64,000 nucleotides of DNA from assembly GCF_001467585.1 (NCBI RefSeq), contig NZ_LNXY01000004.1, forward strand, positions 1 through 64,000, given 5' to 3'. Position 1 is the first letter of the stretch. Each line of letters starts with the position of its first letter. Below, in pieces: positions 42,212 through 52,800 of this stretch. Origin of the DNA: Legionella drozanskii LLAP-1. GTDB taxonomy: Bacteria > Pseudomonadota > Gammaproteobacteria > Legionellales > Legionellaceae. The position numbers and the translations under genes are program-made. The notes under the pieces are model-generated. The model was given only the letters and a program-made list of their open reading frames with translations. It ran no database searches and was not told where the DNA came from.

Positions 42212-45200
42212 ATGATTCACAACTATCCTCTTACATCCAGATATTTTAGCTTTCAGAAGCAAAAGGGCAGGCTATTATTTAATAAACAGGACAATTATCA
42301 ATGGAAAACGCTGTCTAGAGAGGAAGCTTCTCAAGCTCAAGAAATTGCACCCCTATTAAATCAATATATAGATTCACTGACAAACAATGAAATGGGTCAT
42401 CGCTTTTTTAAAAACCTAGTCAACGAGATCGAAGAGAAAATTTCAGGTCAAAGAAATAGATCAAAATCACTTAAAATTTCCCTCCAACAATTACAAAAAG
42501 ATTGTTTAGCGGTAGATTCAATAAGTAGGATTTCTATATTTATACATGTTGTTCATGCTCTTGCCAACAAGGGTTACAGTATTGCCTTTAATTTTAGTGA
42601 AGTTTTTTTATTGACCGAGGACCAACCTCTCCCTGCGCATTACAGCAAACCTGATGATCATTGGGACAGGGATCTGCACAAATATCAGCAACTCATTTCT
42701 TCTTTTGCTTATCAGTTTGCCAAAGGTTTATTCAATAGGTTTAGACCTATAATAGACTCCCATAGTTCAGAGACAGAGATTCTTATCGCCTCTCACTATA
42801 CAAGTATCAAACCACAGGATGTGAACGAAATCCCCGATCTAAACATTCCCTTAGTAAGGCTCCCTTGCTTTAGATCATCCTATGAGGCTCACACCTACTA
42901 TGATATTTGCAATTGGGAGCCTTTCTGTAAGACCTTAAGCGATAAAACAACTCACACGAAAAATTGGTTGGTGCTAGCTTTCACTACGCAAGATCCTATT
43001 AAGGAACTATTGGACTCCTTGAGTTGTTATACTCGTTCTACCCGCGCATCTCATTCAGAAATTGTCATCATTCTTCAGGGACAAGCTTATGAAGCAATTG
43101 AAGAAAGAGAGCAAATTTATAGTGTTATCGCTGAAAATATCGACCGTTTGCAGTGCAAACAGTTTTTTCACATTATTTTTCTAACTAAAGATTTAAAATC
43201 TTTTCATCCAGAAGAAACCCTTCTTTCTCTCGCACCAAGGTATCCCCACAAAGCGCATTTCAGTCCCTTGGCAGATAACGCAGGGTACTATTTAAGTGGT
43301 TCTGCTTTCTTTGCAGAAAGTGACGACTTTACTGCAGAATGGCTGGAACAGGCTGAAATTTCTCCGAAAATAACCGAAATTAAACCGGAAGAAGAGGTCA
43401 GTGGTTATATCTATGGAGATGAGCCTAGAGAAAAAGTCCGTCAGTCCAAATTCTCGAGCAAACGGGATTTAAAATCTCAGGTTGGTCTGACTTTTAAATA
43501 CAACTTAGCGCTTCGGCAGGAAATGCAACAGGAGGTCCAGCAATCCCAGTCACTAAAGCATGAGATAGCCAAAGAACAAAGCATTACTCAGCAAAGACAA
43601 CATCAACTCAGTGAGCAAATCGATTCCCCTTTTTATACACCCCCCATTCCAATTTCAGTTTTCGCTCTAAATTTATACGAATTGGCTGAGCAATATTTAC
43701 AAAAGTTGACACTTGAAGAACAGCTACAACAAGAAATGTATTACACCTCTTGGTATCAATCCAATTATTCTCACCAAGCTATTTTAACAAAACTATTGGC
43801 TAGTCCTGGAGAGTTTCTTGCTGATCATATTGCAAAAGTCCTTGGACTGGGCTACACCGTTTCCTTCCCAGAAATAGCAAGTATCGTTGCTGTGGATGAA
43901 TCCTCTCTATCTGTTGGCGAGTTCACCAAACTTGCCGGTAAAATAGTCAAGGTAGCAGCAACTACCCCTATGCGCTTCGTAGGACAGTACAAAATGGTCC
44001 CTCTACCTGGCTATTCTTGTGAAAGTATTGAAGCCTATCTTGTTGGGGATATTTTCTTTCGTATAGGTGATTTTTCTGATGGTATAAATCCAGCTGATCG
44101 CCATAAGGGTTATTCTCGCTTTTTACGAAACAGCTTGATGCAAGGCTGGGATAAGGTATCAACCACTCTAGCACCAGTAGATAATGCCCTCTCGACACTG
44201 CCAGCTCAGATTTCTAAACTATCCCTGTTTGCTAATCGTCAAGGTTGCGGATATCAAAGTCATTTCAATGCTAACTTGCTGAGCACAGATGAATCTGAAC
44301 TCGATAGCGATTTAGAAGGCTACCATTTTAACTCGCTATTAAGAATTTTTACGCTTAATCGTTACGAACTATATTGTCTTGCTAAACTGCCTGTTAACAC
44401 CCAAGACTATAAAAACAGCTATATTTTTTTAGAAAAGGCGAGGGCACTTTATTACATTGAAGATAAAGGAAAAGTACTCGATTCTGAGCTGACTAGTTAT
44501 CACTCTCTCATAGAGGGCCTGCAGCAAACAAAACCCTTAGCTCCTGGCAAATACTTGCTTAGCAAGGCAAAGATAGCAGAATGGATCACCGCCAAGAAAG
44601 GCATAGCAGCGCCAGATAGATTTGCAGATCCGGCTTATATCGCTGAAATGGAAGCACATTTTTTTGCTCTAATTAAATTTGCGTTCCCAGAGCATGTTGC
44701 CATTGTTAGCCAATTGTTTGAAAATTTTGATGAGCACAATCTGGATAATGTTCGTATACTTTTTCAGCTTTTACTTTCGGTAGGACACGAAAGATTTGTT
44801 TTATTTTTAAACTATCTTGTTTCTCTTGAACAAAAATGCCTGTTAAACCATTTTTCTAAAATCTATTTTAGCTACGCACCAACCCTATATTCTCTTGTTA
44901 ATGTTTTCAAAAAAGCAGAAGTTAAGGTAATCAATACGAGCCATAATCATCGGGGTCAATACCTGACGAATACTCGGGCCACTATAAAGGAAAATGATAA
45001 AATCTGCTTTTTAACTTTGGCAGAACGTACACCTGTGGCCAGCTCAGAACAAGAATGGCCTCTGTTTGAAAGATTTGCCCACGCAGCCTTGGTGTTTGCA
45101 GCGAAACATCACCTATCTATTAATTCTGCTGGCTTAGCGGAGATGGAAGAGTTCTGGCACAGAGTGGCTGCGAAGTTTCTAATTTACTGTGAGGGTAATT

Positions 45201-48200
45201 CAAATCAACAAAAGCAATTACTTAATCAATTTTTAGCTAGTTTGATTACAAAAGATGGTCTTAAGCTGGCGCAGCTAAGAAAACTAGATACTCTATTGGT
45301 CTGCCTGGAAAATCTTTTGGATCATGCCATAGAAAAACGTATTCTTTGGGAGCAAGTTGCGGAATTAGAGGCTATTTCTCTTGCCTGGACTGACGTGCCT
45401 TATGCCACCGCCTACAACGGTTTTCATCTGGTTTGCAAAGAGATGAATATTAAAGCAGGCTCAATTGGTGCAGGCAAAAATAGTTATACTGTTTCTTTAA
45501 GTGAATTAACACGATCTATTCGTGAGTTCAACCCTACTTCTCCTTCCTTAATAACAGAGGTATTCCGCTACTTAGGTAAAGAATCATTTCGAGAAGATCT
45601 TGATTTTTATCGGAGTCTATATCCATCTGAATACTCAAATCCCAATGATCAGAAAATCTATGAATTGATTTGGGCTTACTATGTATCTACGTTTACTGGG
45701 ATCAATTACGACCCTCATCCTGAAGAAATCGATTTTATTAATCGATGCCTTCATTATTTGCAGCAACATTCTTACGCCAAGACTGTGAATGTCGATCAAA
45801 TTTTACTTATCAGTCATTTTTTGCAAAGGCTTTACCAACTTAAAACCAACGCGCAAAAAGGGACTATGACCTTGTGGGCACTCTGGCAAGAAAATAACTT
45901 GTCATTCCAGCTGCCGCCTTCTCTCCCTATCCCCGAAATCCTTGCTAATAAATTTGATCTAAAGGAGCTTAAGAAATTTCTTCTAGCACATCAGACAGAG
46001 CTGCAGCTCAGCTTACCAATGCTTCTAAGCAGTGCGAGACTAAAAACCTCACCAAAACCACTTCACCCAGCCCAAGCTGAAAGAGCTCTTGCTGAGTCAC
46101 TGCTTGCTAGTTTTTACGATAGGGATGATGAGAAGTATGAGAAAGCTCTGCAATTACTTAAAATTTTAGTGCCCGATTTTGGTATCACGCTTTTTCTGAA
46201 AAATCTGTTGGATGTACTCGTCTTAGTGGAGAGTCTTCGCCAGCTGAAACAGGTGGACGCTAGATTTTTTGCAGAACTTCAGAGCATACTCAAGGAATAT
46301 CCTGATATAAAAGTTGCCATTAGTTTACTTAAGTTAGCTAAAGAAAAACTCGATAATCAACCTGAGCGCTTAAAATCCTTCACTCTTTTTTTGCAGGGTC
46401 TAGCAGCACATCCCGAATTATTACCTCGCACCAGTTTGAACAAAGAGCTTGAGCTTATTTTAGATTATTGTCTTAATGCTTCGATTGATGAAGTTTCTCT
46501 ACCGATGCTCTTTGGTCTATATCAAACCTTAGAGGGCGATAGCGAAACCCTAAAAGGACTCTTAGAACTCATGCGCGATGAAAGAGTCTATGCCTTTTTT
46601 CATCAACATGTTCAGGAAAAATTATCGGCAACCTTATTACAAAAAGTGACCAAGCTCATAAAAAAAACTAATGATGCGCTGAGCGTCCTGACTATTATTG
46701 AATATTCTTTTGGGGAAAAGGAGCAGGACGATGATGGTTTGTTCATTGATACGCTTTCAAACCTCGAAGATAAGAGGTGTGTTTCTATCCTGTTTCTTTG
46801 CAATGCGATGTGCAGACAACAAAATGAATCGCTCTCTAATCTCTTGGAGCTTTTACTTCCCGTTCCAGACAATTATTTGCAGACTTTGATCTGTCTTTAC
46901 AAGCATCATCAAATTCCCATATCAACTCTTAAGGAAATTCTGGAATCACCCTCTATAACCGCAGCTATCGACAAGCTTGAAGAAGAAGTTTATCGAGCGG
47001 ATCTGCCTAGCTATCGCTACGATGTTAAAGAGCTTAAGCAAAAAATAAATGAAATTGAGTATAATTCCTGGGATGATCAACCCCCCAAACCCCTTACGAA
47101 TTCTGCAAGAAAACTTTTAAAACATGATTACAAAAAGGTGATGGTCTATATTGAACATCAACCTGTCTATATTGAGCTCAAGGATGGTGTGGCTCGTTCC
47201 TATACCATTCATCAACTCAAAAGTCGCCATTTTCCAGTCGTTTTCAATGCCCTTAAGGAAAGAATTAGCCGCGGCGAAAACATCAAAGAAAATCAACTAG
47301 CTCTGATCGCTCTTTTTTGTGTTGCACTTAAACGAACGAGTAAAAAATTTCCCCGTCCAACCCAACTCCTACCGCTTATTCATAGTCTGAGTGAAAAAGG
47401 TCCGTTGGTTCAAGGACTCAGTACAGGGGCTGGTAAAAGTATTATTGCTGCAGGGCATGCTGTTTTGCGCATTGCAGCAGGTAGAACGGCCCTCATTCCC
47501 ACTGAAAATGAGAAATTAGGGCGCGATGGTATTGTGAATTTTGGCGATTGTTACAACTATTTAGGGATCCCCTATGGCACAGGGATTATTGAAGCGCATA
47601 GCTCCTACTCTGACTATGTTGCCCATGGAGTCAATTATTCTACACCTCATGGACTTTCACTGTTTTTTATCTGCATGGCGATTCAAAAGATACGTCTGCC
47701 AAAAAACATGGATCTCATTTGGGATGAAATCGATGCAAGTCTTCTCTCGACGGTGCCTTTTCGTTTAGCGGCTACCTTAGAACCAATTTTGCGCGATACC
47801 CAAAGCTGGTCAAAAGTATATGTCTATTTGCTGGAATTTGTACAAGAAAAACAACTTTTTTTAGACAATCATTGTAGTAATAGAACGGATATCCACAATT
47901 TTCGTGTGTACTGTCAGGCAAAAAATCCAGACAAATCACTGGCTGATTTTATCAAACAAATTCCTGATCCCTTACTTGAAACCCTTTTCGACTCAGCCAG
48001 ACTCTCAGTGCAGTTAGAAGAAAAAGTCGATTATATGGTGGTTGAGAGAGAAGAGCAGGGCAAGAAACACTTCTATGCGGCGCCATATCTACCCACTAGT
48101 CGGGCTGAGCCACGAGCAAGTTTTGGTGCAGGTGCACAACCTCTTTTGCATACTGAAAAAAATAAAGCACTTGCTGTTGATGATTCCACTCGTTTTAGCA

Positions 48201-51103
48201 TTTTATCAGAAACAGAAACGGTTTTTAGCATGACCTCTAAAAATCTGCTTGATAGAATACGGGCGAAAGGATCTATTATTGGCGCTACGGCAACCCCTGG
48301 TATGCCCAATCAACTTAAAGAATTTCGTAATCAGCATGGCATCATAGCTGTTCATTACCCCAGTTTCTATCCCGATCGTTGTGAAGACTTAGGCATTTTC
48401 CCGGCTGAAGGGTGGGATGAGCAAAAAAAAGTCGCGCTTGCTCTGATTAAACTATCCCGAAGGCTTCGACAAAACCAACCTGTCTTACTCATCTGTGAAT
48501 CGGCTCAGGCTGCAAGCGATCTTTATAATGACTTGAACTCTCCTGAGTATTCATGGAGCACACAGAGTTATTATGGCTATAGTCAAAATCCGCAGGAGGA
48601 AGAGCAGTTTATTATCGAAGCCGGCAAAGAAAATAAGGTCAGTATTACGACTAAATGTGAATCACGCGGCGCTGATTTTGACTCCGATCATGAACAGGGC
48701 CTCATGGTCATTAACTTATGTACTCATTTGACTGAAGAAGAATTAGTTCAGATTAAGGGACGTGGGGGACGAAATGGTAAGCAGGGTCAATTTTGCTCAA
48801 TTATTGACGTGCAACAGCTAGGTTTAACCACTAAAGCGCCTGCTGAAGAGCTTAGTGCAACGTTCAAGTCTTTTCAACAAGCAATTGGCCTTCAAGCCCA
48901 GCAAGAACGCGCTAAAACCCGTTTTCTGGAGCAAAGCCGCAGCCTTGCTATCTGGTATCTACTTGATCTTAGGGAAAAAGCCGATCGGATCTTAAGCCGC
49001 CAACACGGACGGGATTATTCTCTTGTTGAAACCCTCGAATTTATGAAAGCCCTTAGAGATTTCAACAGAAATGCAGAAAACTATTATTTCACATTACTCA
49101 AAAACCATGGACAACCTGATGCTGAAATGAAACAGCGTTTCCTCGAGTATTTGACTAATGAATACAATCAAATCGTGGAGCACTGGCTTCCTGATGAGAA
49201 ATTTGGACATTATCAGCCCGTAGAACCTTTGGTTCCCTTGCAAAGTCTTGAGATTTTCGAAGGGATAGATAAGGTAGAAGTTAAACATCTGCTCGCAGTC
49301 AGTGAACTGCTTGCTATGGGATGGGAAGCCATTGGCCATCAGCCAATGAATAGGACTCTCGTCAAGGTTGAGCAAATTACGAGAACGCTGGATAAATATA
49401 GCGAGGGTCAATGCGGGTTCAAAACGATGGTTGCCCAGTTAGCGACGGAATTTGACCTGGTTAACATCCCAACCCTTATCTCGATGCTTGAAGCGGTTGA
49501 AACAAATTGTGTTGAAACTCTTGAAGAACTCCCGCCTGCTGCAGAAGGTCTTTTTTCAAAGCAAAAAGCCTTAGATTTCGTCACAGAATATGTTGCAAAA
49601 ACTAAAACGCTGATTCTTGAAAAGCGCTGGGAAGAATTAACGCTTCCAATCATTCCTGATGATATTTTTTCCTGGGATGACAACAGCTCATCTTCCTCTC
49701 TGAAAGGCATGGTTAAAAAGGGTTTATTCACTGTAGGTGGTAAAATAGGTATCTACGCCTTAATCAAATTATATGTACTGCCCACGATAATGAAGATGCT
49801 TAGCGATCAAATTAAGGAATGGGTACCTGATGATGAAGCAAAGCAGCTACAACTGATGAAAATCTTGCAAGAGCTTGAGCCCGTGCTGCAGGATTTCTTG
49901 ACAGCCATTCCTAAGCATATTCATTCTAAGGAAGCGTTTTGGACTTTGGTATTGAATAAACTGCTACCTATTCTGGAACATCAAAGTATCAAAGAAGCAG
50001 TGCAGCTTTTGAATAATGATGCAGGTACGGTACTGGAAGGGATAGTTACCCTCATCAAATCTTTTGAACCTCATAAAGTACCCTCTTTAAAAGAATTAGT
50101 TGATCCCAAAACTCTGATTTTCCTTTTTAAACTGGCCAATCGATTTGGTTTGATTCAACTGTTGGTTAAAACCCCCGTATTCAAAGAGATTTTGAACCGA
50201 TTTGCGTTATTGGATACTGAGTTTTTTACTGCATTTGCCCAGACTGATTTTAAATCTCTTTTCCACATTATCCATCTTCTTGCCCATCCCGTCTTTTTCA
50301 AGTTTTTAAAAGAGCTACCTCCTGATACCCAGTTTAAACAACTAAAGGCCTGGCTAAATCCTGAGGCAAACAATCTTCCTGACTACGTCAGCCAAGCTGT
50401 CGAAACGCTGAATGAGTATCAGCTTAATCGTGAGAATATAGAGGCAAGGCAAGCCCAGAAAATTCAGGGACTCAAAGCGAAATTTACCTTGTCACCAGCA
50501 AAGCTACAACTGGATTTACAAGCTCTCGAGCCAGTATTTCCAAAAGAAGTACCCCCGCCGCCGATACCAACACCAGTTTTATCTCGCATTCTTGCCTGGA
50601 TTTCAACGCATTGGCTATCAAGCCTGCTTCTGTTAACCGCGGCTATACTCCTATCTTGGATCATTATCCCCGTAGTTCTTGTTGCCGGCGTCATCTATGC
50701 GGGAGTTTTCCTTTGGCATAAAATTACAGTCCTTATGGAAGCTAGCAAAGGGGCTGGAAAAACCAATGAAGAAAGCTATATCGATCCTATCATTATAGAT
50801 TTGTCTCTTGCTGCTCAAAATAACCAGCCTATCCCTGGAATATATCCACCTGCGGAAACGAGTAATGTCAATGAGGGCAAAGGCAAAGAAAAATTAGATG
50901 AAAGTAGATTGATAAAAACATGTTATCCAGCTGATTCCACAAGGAAACTAGGTTTATTTATCAATGGTAACACCAAAAAGGATATGCGTTCTTCTCTCTT
51001 GCTACCGGAATCCTCTAGCAACTTACTGACAGCTAAAGCTAAGCAGACCGACTTGTCTGTTCACGCAAGTGAGCAATTGGCATCCTCATTCCTCTCCTAT
51101 TAG
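42212..51103 (+). CDS. Giant protein with internal SecA-like helicase core (2,963 aa)
   Basis: Residues 1 to about 1,650 have no recognised domain, apart from coiled-coil Gln-rich stretches near 430-480. From about 1,700 to 2,250 the motifs of the SecA ATPase/helicase family appear in order. They are Walker A GLSTGAGKS (1735-1743), a SecA-like YSTPHGLSLFF, Walker B DEID (1838-1841), motif III-like GATATPG (2024-2030), ESRGADF (2150-2156) and motif VI KGRGGRNGKQG (2182-2192). The C-terminal part (2,400-2,780) is helical, and residues 2801-2836 form one or two membrane segments. The SecB-binding zinc tail of true SecA is absent, and true SecA has about 900 aa, so this is not the housekeeping translocase. 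It could be a secreted effector or a dedicated unfoldase; neither is shown. The frame is intact over 8.9 kb. Confidence 0.75.
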   Translation: MIHNYPLTSRYFSFQKQKGRLLFNKQDNYQWKTLSREEASQAQEIAPLLNQYIDSLTNNEMGHRFFKNLVNEIEEKISGQRNRSKSLKISLQQLQKDCLAVDSISRISIFIHVVHALANKGYSIAFNFSEVFLLTEDQPLPAHYSKPDDHWDRDLHKYQQLISSFAYQFAKGLFNRFRPIIDSHSSETEILIASHYTSIKPQDVNEIPDLNIPLVRLPCFRSSYEAHTYYDICNWEPFCKTLSDKTTHTKNWLVLAFTTQDPIKELLDSLSCYTRSTRASHSEIVIILQGQAYEAIEEREQIYSVIAENIDRLQCKQFFHIIFLTKDLKSFHPEETLLSLAPRYPHKAHFSPLADNAGYYLSGSAFFAESDDFTAEWLEQAEISPKITEIKPEEEVSGYIYGDEPREKVRQSKFSSKRDLKSQVGLTFKYNLALRQEMQQEVQQSQSLKHEIAKEQSITQQRQHQLSEQIDSPFYTPPIPISVFALNLYELAEQYLQKLTLEEQLQQEMYYTSWYQSNYSHQAILTKLLASPGEFLADHIAKVLGLGYTVSFPEIASIVAVDESSLSVGEFTKLAGKIVKVAATTPMRFVGQYKMVPLPGYSCESIEAYLVGDIFFRIGDFSDGINPADRHKGYSRFLRNSLMQGWDKVSTTLAPVDNALSTLPAQISKLSLFANRQGCGYQSHFNANLLSTDESELDSDLEGYHFNSLLRIFTLNRYELYCLAKLPVNTQDYKNSYIFLEKARALYYIEDKGKVLDSELTSYHSLIEGLQQTKPLAPGKYLLSKAKIAEWITAKKGIAAPDRFADPAYIAEMEAHFFALIKFAFPEHVAIVSQLFENFDEHNLDNVRILFQLLLSVGHERFVLFLNYLVSLEQKCLLNHFSKIYFSYAPTLYSLVNVFKKAEVKVINTSHNHRGQYLTNTRATIKENDKICFLTLAERTPVASSEQEWPLFERFAHAALVFAAKHHLSINSAGLAEMEEFWHRVAAKFLIYCEGNSNQQKQLLNQFLASLITKDGLKLAQLRKLDTLLVCLENLLDHAIEKRILWEQVAELEAISLAWTDVPYATAYNGFHLVCKEMNIKAGSIGAGKNSYTVSLSELTRSIREFNPTSPSLITEVFRYLGKESFREDLDFYRSLYPSEYSNPNDQKIYELIWAYYVSTFTGINYDPHPEEIDFINRCLHYLQQHSYAKTVNVDQILLISHFLQRLYQLKTNAQKGTMTLWALWQENNLSFQLPPSLPIPEILANKFDLKELKKFLLAHQTELQLSLPMLLSSARLKTSPKPLHPAQAERALAESLLASFYDRDDEKYEKALQLLKILVPDFGITLFLKNLLDVLVLVESLRQLKQVDARFFAELQSILKEYPDIKVAISLLKLAKEKLDNQPERLKSFTLFLQGLAAHPELLPRTSLNKELELILDYCLNASIDEVSLPMLFGLYQTLEGDSETLKGLLELMRDERVYAFFHQHVQEKLSATLLQKVTKLIKKTNDALSVLTIIEYSFGEKEQDDDGLFIDTLSNLEDKRCVSILFLCNAMCRQQNESLSNLLELLLPVPDNYLQTLICLYKHHQIPISTLKEILESPSITAAIDKLEEEVYRADLPSYRYDVKELKQKINEIEYNSWDDQPPKPLTNSARKLLKHDYKKVMVYIEHQPVYIELKDGVARSYTIHQLKSRHFPVVFNALKERISRGENIKENQLALIALFCVALKRTSKKFPRPTQLLPLIHSLSEKGPLVQGLSTGAGKSIIAAGHAVLRIAAGRTALIPTENEKLGRDGIVNFGDCYNYLGIPYGTGIIEAHSSYSDYVAHGVNYSTPHGLSLFFICMAIQKIRLPKNMDLIWDEIDASLLSTVPFRLAATLEPILRDTQSWSKVYVYLLEFVQEKQLFLDNHCSNRTDIHNFRVYCQAKNPDKSLADFIKQIPDPLLETLFDSARLSVQLEEKVDYMVVEREEQGKKHFYAAPYLPTSRAEPRASFGAGAQPLLHTEKNKALAVDDSTRFSILSETETVFSMTSKNLLDRIRAKGSIIGATATPGMPNQLKEFRNQHGIIAVHYPSFYPDRCEDLGIFPAEGWDEQKKVALALIKLSRRLRQNQPVLLICESAQAASDLYNDLNSPEYSWSTQSYYGYSQNPQEEEQFIIEAGKENKVSITTKCESRGADFDSDHEQGLMVINLCTHLTEEELVQIKGRGGRNGKQGQFCSIIDVQQLGLTTKAPAEELSATFKSFQQAIGLQAQQERAKTRFLEQSRSLAIWYLLDLREKADRILSRQHGRDYSLVETLEFMKALRDFNRNAENYYFTLLKNHGQPDAEMKQRFLEYLTNEYNQIVEHWLPDEKFGHYQPVEPLVPLQSLEIFEGIDKVEVKHLLAVSELLAMGWEAIGHQPMNRTLVKVEQITRTLDKYSEGQCGFKTMVAQLATEFDLVNIPTLISMLEAVETNCVETLEELPPAAEGLFSKQKALDFVTEYVAKTKTLILEKRWEELTLPIIPDDIFSWDDNSSSSSLKGMVKKGLFTVGGKIGIYALIKLYVLPTIMKMLSDQIKEWVPDDEAKQLQLMKILQELEPVLQDFLTAIPKHIHSKEAFWTLVLNKLLPILEHQSIKEAVQLLNNDAGTVLEGIVTLIKSFEPHKVPSLKELVDPKTLIFLFKLANRFGLIQLLVKTPVFKEILNRFALLDTEFFTAFAQTDFKSLFHIIHLLAHPVFFKFLKELPPDTQFKQLKAWLNPEANNLPDYVSQAVETLNEYQLNRENIEARQAQKIQGLKAKFTLSPAKLQLDLQALEPVFPKEVPPPPIPTPVLSRILAWISTHWLSSLLLLTAAILLSWIIIPVVLVAGVIYAGVFLWHKITVLMEASKGAGKTNEESYIDPIIIDLSLAAQNNQPIPGIYPPAETSNVNEGKGKEKLDESRLIKTCYPADSTRKLGLFINGNTKKDMRSSLLLPESSSNLLTAKAKQTDLSVHASEQLASSFLSY

Positions 51104-51321
51104 CGCTCTTTCGCGGACGAGGAAGCTTTAAGTGGCAACCCTATTTACCCGCGCTAAACTCCCTTGCAATTAACCACAGAGCTGCCTCTTCATAGGGGAT
51201 ATTTAGCTTTAGCATGATCATCAGTAACTTGAAGATGCGCGATTGAGTGGCTAATAGTGTTGAGATATTATAGCCGTAAAAATACTTTCCCAGGCCATAA
51301 AAGCAGAATCAGGATTATTTA

Positions 51322-52470
51322 ATGAATGCAGGAAAAAAATTATCAGTCCCCCAAAAAAAAAGAGCCGATGCAGAAAAATGGTTTGAAAGTGGTAAAATTC
51401 ATTTTAATGAAGGTCGTTTTGAAAAAGCCATCTTAGACTTCAATAAGGCAATAGATTTAAATTGTACCAATAAAGAATATTTTTTTTGTCGCGGGAATGC
51501 GCATAGAAAATTGGGTAATTTTCTAGCCGCTCGCAGGAATTATAAAAAAGCGACGGCAATAGATCCTAGCGATTTCCGAGCCTATACCAATTGGGCCTTA
51601 ACCTATTTCAGAGCAGCTGAGGGTTTCAAAGTAGGTAGTCTAATGCATAATCATTTTATAATGGCCAATAAGTATTATAAAAAGGCAATTGAAAGTTTTC
51701 CGAATTTTGCAACACCTTACTTTAATTTAGGAAATATTTATTACGCAAATGGTTGCGATGATGTAGCAATGGAATACTTTGATGAAGCAATCAAACGCGA
51801 TCTAAATTATGCATCAGCCTACAATAATCGTGGAAATGTTTACCTTTCGTTAGGAAAAAAAGATCTTGCTCTTTTAGATTATAATAAAGCCATTGAGGTC
51901 GATTCTTTTTGTATGGCTGCCTACACAAACCGCAGCAAAATCAATCTGGAAAAGGGGCTTTACAAACTTGCATTGCAAGATATGCCTTTTATTACTGATG
52001 AGAAACTACTTTCCACAATCGCAACAGAAGCAAAAAAGTATGACAATTTTCTAGATATTGAAGCCCTTATTAAGAAAACAAGGAAAATAAATTTTTTTAT
52101 AACAACCTATCGGTTACAGCTTAATGAGGCACAAGCTCTGCTGGCAGCGAACGAGAGCACTCGCACGTGGCTTTTGCAAGCATGGCAACAGCTCGCTACA
52201 GCTAAGGATATTGATGACAATGAAATTAGTATAAACGAAGCGATTAATTTACCTGCGGAATTATGGGAATTAATTTCAATGTTTCTTGTCGGACTTGATA
52301 AAAAGGGTACCTATAAAATCCAAGATATTGTTAATCGACAGTTACAGTATGGTTTTGCTGAAAGACTATTCAGCTCTGCAAATAATGCGGGCTTTTTCAA
52401 AACCACCCCGCAAACGAAAGGAGAGATTGAGAAAGCTGAGTCACGCTATCAAAGAAGAAAGTGTTTTTAG
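51322..52470 (+). CDS. TPR-repeat protein with F-box-like segment
   Basis: The 382-aa protein has about five TPR units (residues 15-230; for example EKAILDFNKAIDLNCTNKEY and YNNRGNVYLSLGKKDLALLD). Downstream, residues of about 305-320 read INLPAELWELISMFLVG, which resembles the first helices of an F-box (LPxELxxxIxxFL). Legionella effectors often carry such motifs to recruit host SCF ubiquitin ligase, but the resemblance covers only half of an F-box. It follows the giant SecA-like gene by 218 bp on the same strand and may be cotranscribed. The start region has A7 and A9 tracts. Confidence 0.65.
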   Translation: MNAGKKLSVPQKKRADAEKWFESGKIHFNEGRFEKAILDFNKAIDLNCTNKEYFFCRGNAHRKLGNFLAARRNYKKATAIDPSDFRAYTNWALTYFRAAEGFKVGSLMHNHFIMANKYYKKAIESFPNFATPYFNLGNIYYANGCDDVAMEYFDEAIKRDLNYASAYNNRGNVYLSLGKKDLALLDYNKAIEVDSFCMAAYTNRSKINLEKGLYKLALQDMPFITDEKLLSTIATEAKKYDNFLDIEALIKKTRKINFFITTYRLQLNEAQALLAANESTRTWLLQAWQQLATAKDIDDNEISINEAINLPAELWELISMFLVGLDKKGTYKIQDIVNRQLQYGFAERLFSSANNAGFFKTTPQTKGEIEKAESRYQRRKCF

Positions 52471-52495
52471 GAGGGGTTGACAATAACTTCCGAAT

Positions 52496-52797
52496 CTAAG
52501 AAAACAGACTTTTAATAATCCGTCCCAATTCCTTTATGGCGCAGTACAATGGATGTTGTTTAGAATAGTAACTGAGATGCTTGAACCGTTGTGATGCCGT
52601 TGTGGCTTTAAGTTTATCGTAACCATCAAACGCAAAATATCATCCCAATGGGTTTTAATTAAATCAGTGTCAATATAGCGATGCGGGATTTTATATCCTC
52701 TGGTTTCATAGGTGCTAAAACTGTATAGGGTGGCTTTCTTCAGACTTTTAATTCTGGGCGAAAAATAAATCCCTAGCAGTTCAATATCCCGAAAATT
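52496..52797 (-). pseudogene. Remnant of a Tn3-family transposase (TnpA C-terminal part)
   Basis: Read on the minus strand, one frame gives RDIELLGIYFSPRIKSLKKA, then TLYSFSTYETRGYKI and DLIKTHWDDILRLMVTI. After a one-base shift a second frame gives TTASQRFKHLSYYSKQHPLY and CAIKELGRIIKSLFS before a stop. This order (FxPRIxxL, then WDDILRLxxSI, then ASxxxxxLSSYPRQNxLxxALxELGRIxxTLF) is that of the TnpA of Tn3-family elements. The fragment is frameshifted, truncated at both ends and nonfunctional. It directly abuts the stop of the metal ATPase gene. Confidence 0.75.
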
Positions 52798-52800
52798 GCT

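Noticed and set aside
42212-51103. Calling the giant protein a housekeeping SecA
   Set aside because: It is three times too long, its SecA-like motifs are only partial matches, and the C-terminal zinc motif is missing.
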